Assembly (NCBI RefSeq): GCF_900314695.1
Contig: NZ_OMWD01000040.1
Location: 1 to 12,734, forward strand
Reading direction: 5' to 3'
Origin: an uncultured Methanobrevibacter sp.
GTDB taxonomy: Archaea > Methanobacteriota > Methanobacteria > Methanobacteriales > Methanobacteriaceae
Length of the DNA stretch: 12,734 bases
Positions 1 through 8,321 of the stretch are shown piece by piece. The first letter of the stretch is position 1, and every line of letters begins with the position of its first letter. The notes beneath the pieces are model-generated. The model worked only from the letters and a program-made list of their open reading frames with translations, was not told where the DNA came from and ran no database searches. The position numbers and the translations under genes were made by a program.

Positions 1-1
1 T

Positions 2-2362
2 CTTAAGGCTGTGACTAATGGTACTTTGACTAATGTGGTTAATGTAACTTCAAATGAGAATTCTACTGCTAAAGGTGGAAATGTGTCTGTTAAAGTAATT
101 CCTGTGGTTAATTTAACTGTTGTAAAATTGGTAGATGATGATGACGCTTTAGTTGGGGATAATGTTACTTTCAAAATTATTGTAACTAATAATGGTCCTT
201 CCGATGCAACTAATATCACAGTTCGTGATATTCTTGATACAAATGGATTTAAGTTAGTTAGTGGTAATTTAACTACTATTATTCCAGTTTTAGAAAGTGG
301 AAAATCAGAGACAATTACAATTGTGGTTAAAACTATTAAGACTGGTACATTCATGAACCGTGTTGAGGTGACTTGTAATCAAAACGATACAGTTAAAACT
401 TCAAATGTGAGTGTTAGTTCCTACGAAACAGATTTAAAAATTAATAAGATTGCTAATGCAACTGATGTTGCTGTAAATGGTCTTGTTAACTTTACAATTT
501 CTGTTAAAAATCATGGAACTACTAGCGCTACTGGTGTTCATATTATTGATGAATTGGACAGTGCATTTGAGTTTGTTGATGCTAGTGCTGGTTATAAGTT
601 GTCTGGTAAGACTGTTACTTGGAATGTTTCCAGAATTGCTAGTGAAGACACATACTCTGTATGGATTGTTGTCCGTGCATTGACTAATGGTACATTTGAC
701 AATGTTGCACACACTAATTGTAGTGAGGAATCAACTATTAAAAACAGTACAGCAACTGTAAAAGTAACTCCTGTAGTTAACTTGACTGTTGTTAAAATCG
801 CTGACGTGAAAATCAGTACAATAGGTGGTGAAATCACATTTACAATTACTGTAACCAATAACGGTCCTTCCAATGCTACAAATGTTGTAGTGGAAGATAT
901 CTTGCCAAGTGGTTTACAACTAATAAGTGGCGATTTAAATACTACCATTGCATTATTAGTAAGCGGCGAATCCAAAGTCATTACAATTAAAGCAAAAGCT
1001 GTATCAACCGGTAATCTTACAAATGTTGTTTCAGTTCATTCAAATGAAAACGCAACTATGGTTGAATCAGATGTTACTGTCAGAGTATTTGATCCTAAAT
1101 TATCCATTATTAAAACTTCAGGTAACGAGTATGTATATTCAGGTAACCAAACTACTTTCACAATTAAAGTGACTAATGATGGTGATATGGTGCTTACAGG
1201 TGTCTTTGTTGAAGATAAAATACCAAACGGTTTAATTTACGACCATTTCATCGGCACTAATTGGACTTATGATGGAACCAAGTTCTATTATGATGGTTCT
1301 TTGGATGTTGGCGAAACTGTTGAATTGACAATTGTCGTAAATACAACTCAAAGTGGTAAATTTACTAATGAAGCTACTGCAGGTTCCGATCAAACTTCAA
1401 CTTCAGCTTCAAATGCTAGTGTTATTGTATACACTCCTGCATTGACTGTACGTGAAATATCAAATAATCCACGTGCTTTAGTTGGACAAGAAGTTAGTTT
1501 CACTGTTGTTGTTACAAATATTGGTGACTGTGAGTTGACTGGTGTTTACACTGTAAACAACTTCCCAGAAGGTTTAATATACAACGGTTATGATGGAGAT
1601 AATTGGAACAAATTAACTAGTGGAATTTTAGGTGCTCCTAGTGGTGGATGGACTCAAGATGGTAATAAGTTCAGTTATTCAGGTATTTTAAAACCTGGAG
1701 AATCTGCTAATTACACATTATACTTCACAACTACTGCTGTGGGCGTATTTACTCCGGAAGTAATTGCTAATTCAGATTTAACCAGTGGTGCTTATTCAAA
1801 TAACACTACTGTTGTTGTTGAACCTAAACTTGAATTGAAACAGGAGATTGACAAATCAACCGTTGATGTAGGTGATAAGGTAACTATCAAAGTCACCGTA
1901 ACAAATGTCGGCGGCTGTGATTTAGACAATGTTTATGTAATTGAACATTTCCCTGATGGATTGAAATATGACAGCTTCAAAGGTGAAGGATGGACCAAAG
2001 TGGGTAATAAATTTATCTACTCTGGTGTTTTAGGTATTGGTGAAAGTGCAAGCTTTGAAATGGTCTTCTACGCTACTAAAGAAGGTTCTGTAATAAATTC
2101 TGTTGTTGCAGGATCAAACATGACTGATGAAATCGGTGATGATGTTGAAGTAGAAGTGGTTAATAAAACTAAACCACATCCAAGACCTCATCCTAAGCCT
2201 GAGCCTCGTCCAGAACCTCGTCCAGAGCCTACTCCGGAAAATGAAACAGTTAAACATAAGCCTGTTAGCGAACCTGCAACTATGCACGCTACTGGTAATC
2301 CAATAATCTTATTGTTATTGGCAATTATGGCTATTATACCATTAAGAAGACGTAAACACTAA
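2..2362 (+). CDS. DUF11-repeat adhesin-like surface protein, C-terminal part (5' end outside window)
   Basis: The reading frame is open from base 2, and the residues before the first GTG (position 11) continue a repeat, so the true start lies upstream. The visible part holds the end of one DUF11-type beta-sandwich repeat and six complete ones. Each has the family pattern of a V-T-N-x-G stretch, a D-x-L-P/D-G-L stretch and a late G-x-(F/L)-x-N strand. Units 1-3 and 4-6 form two subtypes; the latter share G-L-I/K-Y-(D/N) and an S-G-x-L-x-x-G-E-(S/T) signature. A proline-rich stalk of alternating Pro with Arg/Glu/Lys/His (bases 2171-2239) follows. The protein ends with a T-G-N-P motif, about 15 hydrophobic residues and R-R-R-K-H, the layout of a C-terminal membrane anchor. 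Abundant N-x-S/T sites fit an extracellular glycoprotein. Known family: methanogen adhesin-like proteins. The binding partner is unknown, and attachment to other cells or to surfaces is inference. Confidence 0.9.
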   Translation, partial: LKAVTNGTLTNVVNVTSNENSTAKGGNVSVKVIPVVNLTVVKLVDDDDALVGDNVTFKIIVTNNGPSDATNITVRDILDTNGFKLVSGNLTTIIPVLESGKSETITIVVKTIKTGTFMNRVEVTCNQNDTVKTSNVSVSSYETDLKINKIANATDVAVNGLVNFTISVKNHGTTSATGVHIIDELDSAFEFVDASAGYKLSGKTVTWNVSRIASEDTYSVWIVVRALTNGTFDNVAHTNCSEESTIKNSTATVKVTPVVNLTVVKIADVKISTIGGEITFTITVTNNGPSNATNVVVEDILPSGLQLISGDLNTTIALLVSGESKVITIKAKAVSTGNLTNVVSVHSNENATMVESDVTVRVFDPKLSIIKTSGNEYVYSGNQTTFTIKVTNDGDMVLTGVFVEDKIPNGLIYDHFIGTNWTYDGTKFYYDGSLDVGETVELTIVVNTTQSGKFTNEATAGSDQTSTSASNASVIVYTPALTVREISNNPRALVGQEVSFTVVVTNIGDCELTGVYTVNNFPEGLIYNGYDGDNWNKLTSGILGAPSGGWTQDGNKFSYSGILKPGESANYTLYFTTTAVGVFTPEVIANSDLTSGAYSNNTTVVVEPKLELKQEIDKSTVDVGDKVTIKVTVTNVGGCDLDNVYVIEHFPDGLKYDSFKGEGWTKVGNKFIYSGVLGIGESASFEMVFYATKEGSVINSVVAGSNMTDEIGDDVEVEVVNKTKPHPRPHPKPEPRPEPRPEPTPENETVKHKPVSEPATMHATGNPIILLLLAIMAIIPLRRRKH
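101..1090 (+). repeat. Tandem DUF11 repeat units; units 1 and 3 nearly alike at DNA level
   Basis: Unit 1 begins at 101 and unit 3 at 770, an offset of 669 bases (223 codons). Bases 182-202 and 851-871 differ at only two positions, and the V-V-N-L-T-V-V-K opening is conserved. Unit 2, between them, is more diverged. This suggests past duplication of a two-unit block rather than of single units. Confidence 0.6.
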
Positions 2363-2375
2363 AATTAAAATTTTC

Positions 2376-2407
2376 GGGAGTTTTTACTCCCTCTACTATT
2401 TTTTTTT
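2376..2407 (+). terminator. Hairpin plus T-tract terminator of the DUF11 gene
   Basis: GGGAGT (2376-2381) pairs perfectly with ACTCCC (2386-2391) across a TTTT loop, starting 13 bases after the stop codon. A run of nine T follows at 2399-2407. It separates the DUF11 gene from the next adhesin, which has its own promoter. Confidence 0.75.
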
Positions 2408-2467
2408 AAAATTTTTAACTAGATTTTTTGATGATAACTTTTTTTTACTTCAACTATTTATACTATA

Positions 2468-2485
2468 ACTGTTATAAATAACAGT
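2468..2485 (+). promoter_or_regulatory. TATA box inside an 18-bp palindrome, promoter of the C1-protease adhesin
   Basis: The left arm ACTGTTAT and right arm ATAACAGT are perfect inverted repeats around AA. The central TTATAAATA (2472-2480) matches an archaeal TATA box and would place the transcript start near 2500, about 40 bases before the TTG start. A second TATA-like TTTATACTA lies at 2456-2464. A palindrome over the TATA box is where a repressor could block TBP binding; that role is inferred. Confidence 0.5.
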
Positions 2486-2540
2486 ACTTTATACATTTTA
2501 ACTTCTAATGTGGTTAAATTGTTTAGATGGGGGAAGGAAG

Positions 2541-5500
2541 TTGAATAAAATTAGATATATTGCATTATTCTCAATTTTTTGTTTAATGTTAATAATGCCG
2601 ATAGCATTTGCTAGTGAAAATAATACGATTGTTGCAGTGGATAATGCAATTGAAAATTCCACAGCAGCCAGTTCGGGCGGCGACATTCTAAAATCAGACA
2701 TATATTTCAATTCAGAAATTGAAATTGATGGTGACGGATCATTTTACAAACCATATAAGGATTTAAAAAGCAGTCGTATTGTGTCCGATTCCACAGTTCA
2801 TTTCGCCGATGGGGAATATGAACTCGACAAGGCTATCTCAGCTAAAAATTTGAATATTGTTGGAAGCAATCCTTCAAAAACCATAATAAAATATCATGGT
2901 TTGGGATTGGATTCATCAACTTCCATAACTCTTAAAAATGTAACTTTCATTAATTTTGCCATATCCACTACAGGCAGTTTGAATGTTTCAAATTGCATCT
3001 TTAAGGATTCTTCTAATAATGTTATTTCATCTTCAACTAGAAAATCCGTAACTTATATTGATAATTCCACATTTTTAAGCAATTCTGCTTCTAAGGGTGG
3101 AGCAATCAGTGTTGTGGGAGGAAACCTGACCATAACCAATTCCATATTCAATAACAATCATGCAACAACTGCAGGTGCAATTTATGTTAATGACGCATAT
3201 TTGACAATAGACAATACACTGTTTGATTCAAATTATGCTGATTCTTATGGTGGGGCAATTGCATGTGAAAACGATGCTGTCACTTTTATCAATAAATCAA
3301 AGTTCTATAACTGTTATGCTATTGAAGATGCTGCAGGTGGAATCTATCAAATAAATTCCGAGTTGGAGTCCAATTCATTGGAAATGGTTAATTGTACCGC
3401 TAATTTTGGAGGCGCAATTGTTTCTTTAAAATCAAATCTATATTTGAATGATTTTGTTGGAAGAAACAATGCTGCAAAATATTATGGTGGTGCCATTTAT
3501 TCGCTGTATCGTGTACTTTCAATTGAAAATTCTACTTTGACAAATAATTCCGCTAAGGATGGTGGGGCGATATATGCTGATGATGTTGAAATATTTACAG
3601 TCAAATCTAACACTTTTGCAAATAATCGAGCTTCAAATGCTGCGAGTGCGGTTTATTCAGTTGGAAGTGATTTGGTCTATTATGATTCAATTTTAGATAA
3701 GGAATTAAACAATACATTCATTAACAATGATGTTTATGAATCATGGATGCATAACTCCTTTGTCGGAAATGGAAACTACACATTATTCAGGTATAATTCA
3801 TCATATCATATCTTGCCTTCCAGATATGATTTAAGGGAATTGGGTTATGTTACTCCAGTAAAGGCCCAAGGAAACGGAGGGAACTGTTGGGCATTTTCAT
3901 CCCTTGGTGCTCTTGAGTCCTGCATTCTAAAGGCAAGCGGAAAATCTTATGACCTTTCTGAAGAAAACATGAAAAACTTAATGGCTATGTATTCCTCTTA
4001 TGGATGGGCTATGGAAAACAATATTGGGGGATATGATAAGATGGGAACAGGATATCTTGCCGGTTGGTTAGGACCTGTCAATGAAAGTGAGGATCCATAT
4101 AATCCTTCTTCAATTTTATCTCCTATTTTGAATAGTATTATTCATGTTCAAAATATTGTATATTTGAATAGGACTTCTTATACTGGCAATGATGAAATCA
4201 AGAAAGCTTTAATGGAATATGGTGCTGTTGCAACAAGCATATATTGGAGCAGCTCTAACATGAATGGTACAAATTACTATTATTCCGGAAGCACAGGTTC
4301 AAACCATGCCATTGTTATTGTTGGTTGGGATGACACATATTCACGAAGTAACTTCAAAACAACACCTGAAGGTGACGGTGCATGGATTATTAAAAACAGT
4401 CATGGTGCCGGTTCTGGAGATAAAGGATTTTTTTATGTTTCATATTATGATACCAATTGCGCTCCATTGGATAATCCTTATTCAACCTACACTTTTCTCC
4501 TTAATGATACAATCAAATTTGATAAGAATTATCAGTATGACGTTCCGGGTTGGACTGATTTCTTTTTGAATTCATCAAGTACTGTCTGGTACAAAAACAA
4601 GTTTGTTGCAACTGATGATGAATATCTGGCTGCGGTTTCAACTTATTTCCAAAAGAAGTCTAATTGGGAAATGTCACTTTATGTAAATGATGTTTTAAGG
4701 GTAACCAAAAGTGGTATTGATACTTCAAGTTACAAAACCATCGATTTGGGTCTGTTGATTCCTCTCAAGGCAGGAGATATATTCAACGTCATATTCAAGA
4801 TAACGGTTGATAAGGAAGCAGGTGTGCCTATTTCAGAATATGTTTCACTCAACAGTGAATTTTACACAGATAACGTCTCATTTATCAGTTATGATGGCAA
4901 AAACTGGCAGGATTTATATTATCTTTCATGGGAATATCCTGGCCATACTTACGGATCACAGGTAGCCTGCATCAAGGCATTCACAATATTGAATGAGATA
5001 AATACTTCAGTTCATTTGGATGTTTTAAATATTGGTGAGGATAATGCTGATATTGTTGCAACAGTCTTTGATGAATACGGTAATTTAGTCAATAGGGGGG
5101 ATGTGACATTTACAATCAACGGTTTGGATTATACTGTTAAAATTGCAAACGGCATTGCCAAATTCAATGCTTTGCTGATTAAGGATCAGATAAATAAATT
5201 TTATGCAAGATTCAGTGAAGTCGGTTACAATCAGTCAAGCAATTTCATAATGGTTTCCAACAAGCCAATTAGCACATCAATGAATGTAAGCGTTTCATCT
5301 TCAAACAGTAATCCTCTCAAAATCAGTGCAGTGATTTTAGACAAAAACGGTAATAAGGTAGAAAGCGGAATGGTTACTTTTAATGTTGATGGTGAGGATT
5401 ATAAGATTAATGTGAATGATGGGGAGGCTAACTTTACTCATATTTTTAAATCCGGAGGATTGAAAAACATTGTAGTCAGTTATGATGACTTATATTGTTA

Positions 5501-7373
5501 CGCTTCTTCAAAAAGGACATTATCTAAGGAAATAGGGATAAAGGATGTTTCAATTTATTTGTCCGTTGACAATAACTATAATCCTGTTGTCATTACTGCA
5601 GATATTGTTGATAAGGATGGCTTTTCTGTGAATTGTGGTAAAGTTACTTTCAATGTGGAAGGAAGTGATTTTACTGTGGATGTCAAAAATGGGGTGGCTG
5701 ACTTGAAATATAATTTTAAACGTTTTGGTTTTAATAAAATAGTTGCCACATATATGGATGATTCTTATTTATATAAATCCAATTCTACCTATGATTTCTT
5801 TGATATTTCAGCGATAAAGACATATTTGGAATTTAATTTCGATTCAGTCAATGTATTCAATCCGGTTAATATAAGCTGTACCGTTAGGGATTTGAATTCC
5901 AATTTGGTCAATAGAGGATATGTCACTTTTATCATAAATAATGATGAAAGCAAAGTCAAGGTAGAAAACGGAGTGGCCAGTCTGGAATATCTATTCAAAA
6001 GCTTCGGAACCAATGTCATTAGTGCCAATTATGATGATGACGGCAATTACTATGGCGAATCTTCCAATACCATATCACTGAACGTATCCAAGACAAGTGT
6101 GGATTTGTCTGTTGGTGTGGATGTGGAAAAAAATGTCCATACAATTAGGGTCAAAATTTCAAAACCTGTTTCAGATTATGTGACAATTAGGCTTAATGAT
6201 AATCCTTATTCAGTTAAATCAGATAATGGTCAGGCCATTTTAATATTGGAAAATCTAAATCCTGGAAAATATAAAATTAAAGCATATATGGATAGTTATA
6301 TTTATAAATCTGATGAAGCAACATTTGATTTTACTGTTAATAAGAAAGCCACCAGGATTTCTTGCGATGATGTCTTCTACTTTGACAGTCAGATTTCATG
6401 CCCTATAACCTTTGTGGACGAATTCGGACATGAAGTTTCTGGATGCAAGCTTTCGGTAAATATTGATGGAAAATTGTATGATGTCACTACCAATGATAGT
6501 GGTATTGGATTGCTTAAGTTCAGCTCTAATCCTGGACAACATAAAATTTATGTTTCATTCAATGGAAACAGTCAATACCTCAAATCCGATCTCACTAAAA
6601 CAATAACAATCAAATCAACAATAGAATTGCCAAGTGCTTCTAAATATACATATAATGCAAAATATTCTGTGGTTTTCCGTGATGCCAAAGGCAACTTATT
6701 GAAGAATACAAAAATAACACTTAAGGTTAACAATAACGTATACAATCTGGTTACTGATAATGATGGGAAAATATCCCACAATATTGATTTGGCTAAAGGG
6801 AAATATGAAGTCGTTGTTACAAATTTGCCAACAGGTGAAGTTAAGACACAATCAATCAATGTTGTTTCACGTTTGACCGCCAGTGGCGTGACAATGTATT
6901 ATGGTGCAGGCAAATATTATAAGGTCAGGGCATATGATGACCACGGCAATGTTGCAAAAGGAGTTAAGGTAACAATCAAGTTCAACGGCAAAACATATTA
7001 CAGAGATACTGATTCCAATGGCTATGCTTCTTTAAAGATATCTGCCAAAGCAAAATCATATACAATAACATCTACTTACAAGTCATTTAAGGTTTCAAAC
7101 AAGATTGTCATAAAGCCGACACTCATAACCAAAAACATGGCGGTTAAAAAATCCAAGACATTCAAGTTCAACGTTAAGCTTTTAAATTCCAAAGGAAAAG
7201 TCTTGAAAAGTAAAAAAATCACAGTTAAATTCAAGGGAAAGATCTATAAAACTAAAACAAATAAGAAAGGAATAGCTACCTTTAAAATAAAGGTCAATTC
7301 AGTAAAAGGAAAATTCACAATAACTACAAGCTATGGTAGTTTAAAAAATACAAATAAAATAACAGTTAAATAA
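2541..7373 (+). CDS. Secreted adhesin-like protein with beta-helix, papain-like C1 protease, lectin-like and Ig-like repeat domains
   Basis: I chose the TTG at 2541 because a purine-rich stretch (2529-2539) precedes it and a signal peptide follows directly, with cleavage expected after A-F-A (residue 24). The upstream ATG at 2508 would add 11 residues ahead of that signal. Domains of the 1610-residue product: parallel beta-helix repeats with recurring G-G-A-I (about 70-380); papain-like C1 protease (about 424-635) with oxyanion Gln443, Cys449 in G-N-C-W-A-F, His589 in N-H-A-I and Asn619 in K-N-S-H-G; a lectin-like segment of the kind that follows such proteases (about 645-815); then about nine Ig-like modules of 80-95 residues. 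The last 85 residues hold 25 Lys and no Asp or Glu. There is no C-terminal membrane segment, so retention may rest on charge. The protease looks catalytically intact; its substrate is unknown. Related mosaic proteins are known in rumen and gut methanogens. Confidence 0.9.
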   Translation: MNKIRYIALFSIFCLMLIMPIAFASENNTIVAVDNAIENSTAASSGGDILKSDIYFNSEIEIDGDGSFYKPYKDLKSSRIVSDSTVHFADGEYELDKAISAKNLNIVGSNPSKTIIKYHGLGLDSSTSITLKNVTFINFAISTTGSLNVSNCIFKDSSNNVISSSTRKSVTYIDNSTFLSNSASKGGAISVVGGNLTITNSIFNNNHATTAGAIYVNDAYLTIDNTLFDSNYADSYGGAIACENDAVTFINKSKFYNCYAIEDAAGGIYQINSELESNSLEMVNCTANFGGAIVSLKSNLYLNDFVGRNNAAKYYGGAIYSLYRVLSIENSTLTNNSAKDGGAIYADDVEIFTVKSNTFANNRASNAASAVYSVGSDLVYYDSILDKELNNTFINNDVYESWMHNSFVGNGNYTLFRYNSSYHILPSRYDLRELGYVTPVKAQGNGGNCWAFSSLGALESCILKASGKSYDLSEENMKNLMAMYSSYGWAMENNIGGYDKMGTGYLAGWLGPVNESEDPYNPSSILSPILNSIIHVQNIVYLNRTSYTGNDEIKKALMEYGAVATSIYWSSSNMNGTNYYYSGSTGSNHAIVIVGWDDTYSRSNFKTTPEGDGAWIIKNSHGAGSGDKGFFYVSYYDTNCAPLDNPYSTYTFLLNDTIKFDKNYQYDVPGWTDFFLNSSSTVWYKNKFVATDDEYLAAVSTYFQKKSNWEMSLYVNDVLRVTKSGIDTSSYKTIDLGLLIPLKAGDIFNVIFKITVDKEAGVPISEYVSLNSEFYTDNVSFISYDGKNWQDLYYLSWEYPGHTYGSQVACIKAFTILNEINTSVHLDVLNIGEDNADIVATVFDEYGNLVNRGDVTFTINGLDYTVKIANGIAKFNALLIKDQINKFYARFSEVGYNQSSNFIMVSNKPISTSMNVSVSSSNSNPLKISAVILDKNGNKVESGMVTFNVDGEDYKINVNDGEANFTHIFKSGGLKNIVVSYDDLYCYASSKRTLSKEIGIKDVSIYLSVDNNYNPVVITADIVDKDGFSVNCGKVTFNVEGSDFTVDVKNGVADLKYNFKRFGFNKIVATYMDDSYLYKSNSTYDFFDISAIKTYLEFNFDSVNVFNPVNISCTVRDLNSNLVNRGYVTFIINNDESKVKVENGVASLEYLFKSFGTNVISANYDDDGNYYGESSNTISLNVSKTSVDLSVGVDVEKNVHTIRVKISKPVSDYVTIRLNDNPYSVKSDNGQAILILENLNPGKYKIKAYMDSYIYKSDEATFDFTVNKKATRISCDDVFYFDSQISCPITFVDEFGHEVSGCKLSVNIDGKLYDVTTNDSGIGLLKFSSNPGQHKIYVSFNGNSQYLKSDLTKTITIKSTIELPSASKYTYNAKYSVVFRDAKGNLLKNTKITLKVNNNVYNLVTDNDGKISHNIDLAKGKYEVVVTNLPTGEVKTQSINVVSRLTASGVTMYYGAGKYYKVRAYDDHGNVAKGVKVTIKFNGKTYYRDTDSNGYASLKISAKAKSYTITSTYKSFKVSNKIVIKPTLITKNMAVKKSKTFKFNVKLLNSKGKVLKSKKITVKFKGKIYKTKTNKKGIATFKIKVNSVKGKFTITTSYGSLKNTNKITVK

Positions 7374-7392
7374 GGTTATTGAAACCTTATTT
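7368..7392. terminator. Shared bidirectional hairpin between convergent genes
   Basis: AAATAAGGTT (7368-7377) pairs perfectly with AACCTTATTT (7383-7392) across the loop ATTGA. The hairpin covers the stop codons of both the adhesin (7371-7373) and the convergent thymidylate synthase (7387-7389). Each strand reads an A-rich arm, a stem and a T-rich arm, as expected for a terminator that works both ways. Confidence 0.6.
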
Positions 7393-8085
7393 ATTAACTT
7401 TAATAAGATTGCGTGCTGCTTTTAAATCGGTGTTGTAGATATGGCCTGATGTTGAGTGGTAATGTACTCCACCGAAGTTTAATTTTTCACCGACTATTTC
7501 TTTGTTAACTTCCTCTTTCATTTTCAAGCCTAGATATGCGATGAAATACATGTTGGAGTAGAATGCGCCGAAAATATCATTGCTTCTGAAAATGCAGTGT
7601 ATGGTCAGCTCGTTGTCACGCACGATGCATTGCAGGAACTGAAGGCACGGGATATCCTCTCTTTCAGCATCAAGTTCCGGGTCGATTGTAACTGCCACTG
7701 CCCTGTTTGATCCGGTTGCAGTTAATATTCTCTGTTTCATTGTGTTGAACTGGTCAATGTCGAAATGTGCATAAATACGATTTGGATAGGTGTATACAAA
7801 TCCCTGATCATCCGGATTTTCAGCTGATTTTACATATTCATATAGTGCATCGCTTTTCATCGGACATCCTTCTACATCGAATTTTCCGTTCTTTATGTCG
7901 GATAATAACATTTCAGTAGTGTAATGCTGGTATTTTGCCCTGAACTTTAGATTGAATGGGTCGTCAATTATATAGAAGTTTCCGAGACTTTCAATCAGGT
8001 GATGATTTGAGTCCTTATAAGTTTCTTTTCCTTGCTTTAATATTTTATCGACAAATTCGAGGTAACATTCATTAATAGTTAACAT
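7387..8085 (-). CDS. thyA: Thymidylate synthase, archaeal ThyA-like type
   Basis: The enzyme makes dTMP from dUMP in the cytoplasm by reductive methylation. The 232-residue length fits the short archaeal branch (the E. coli enzyme has 264). Visible active-site landmarks are Cys147 in D-I-P-C-L-Q (catalytic nucleophile), followed by C-I-F-R-S-N-D with Arg167, Ser168 and Asp170, then Asn178 and the late H-I-Y (His215, Tyr217). These line up with the E. coli Arg166/Ser167/Asp169, Asn177 and His207/Tyr209 set. Arg128 in S-N-R-A-V-A-V probably matches the arginine supplied to the partner subunit in the dimer. The N-terminal third is too diverged to align by eye. Methanogens carry methanopterin-type C1 carriers, so the methyl donor may not be the usual folate (known uncertainty of this branch). 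The ATG start is preceded by AAAGGAG, read on the minus strand from 8099 to 8093. The neighbours are unrelated in function. Confidence 0.88.
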   Translation of the reverse strand: MLTINECYLEFVDKILKQGKETYKDSNHHLIESLGNFYIIDDPFNLKFRAKYQHYTTEMLLSDIKNGKFDVEGCPMKSDALYEYVKSAENPDDQGFVYTYPNRIYAHFDIDQFNTMKQRILTATGSNRAVAVTIDPELDAEREDIPCLQFLQCIVRDNELTIHCIFRSNDIFGAFYSNMYFIAYLGLKMKEEVNKEIVGEKLNFGGVHYHSTSGHIYNTDLKAARNLIKVNK

Positions 8086-8165
8086 AAAATAGCTCCTTTT
8101 ATTGGTTAAATTTTTATAAAATATAATATTAAATAATTTCTATTTGAAGAAAATAATATTTTTCA

Positions 8166-8321
8166 ATGCTTTCATCTACATCAACAAAATTTAAAATATA
8201 TTTTATGCCATATGCATTGATTATGTTAATGTTTGTTTTTATTATTCTAATGGTTGGTGATGATACTATTGGTTTAATTACTTATACTTTTAATTATTTG
8301 AACGGTCAAAATTATTCATGA
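8166..8321 (+). CDS. Possible small single-pass membrane protein (51 residues)
   Basis: This short frame starts at ATG 8166 and ends at TGA 8319-8321. It has a Ser/Thr/Lys-containing N-terminus, one strongly hydrophobic span rich in Met, Phe, Leu and Ile (about residues 11-31), and a polar tail with Tyr and Asn. It lies 80 bases from the divergent thymidylate synthase start and overlaps the 3' end of the convergent M14-like gene by six bases. A TATA-like AT stretch lies at 8115-8130, but no convincing ribosome-binding site is visible. I recognise no family. It fills a gap otherwise without a gene, and its hydrophobic pattern is unlike random AT-rich sequence, but it may still be a chance frame. 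Confidence 0.35.
   Translation: MLSSTSTKFKIYFMPYALIMLMFVFIILMVGDDTIGLITYTFNYLNGQNYS

Noticed and set aside
592..981. Long minus-strand frame opposite the DUF11 gene
   Set aside because: It is an antisense shadow of the repeat coding sequence, with no ribosome-binding site and composition mirroring the sense codons.
101..2170. Possible CRISPR-like or satellite repeats
   Set aside because: The periodicity is in coding repeats of about 300 bases with diverged sequence, fully explained by DUF11 protein modules.
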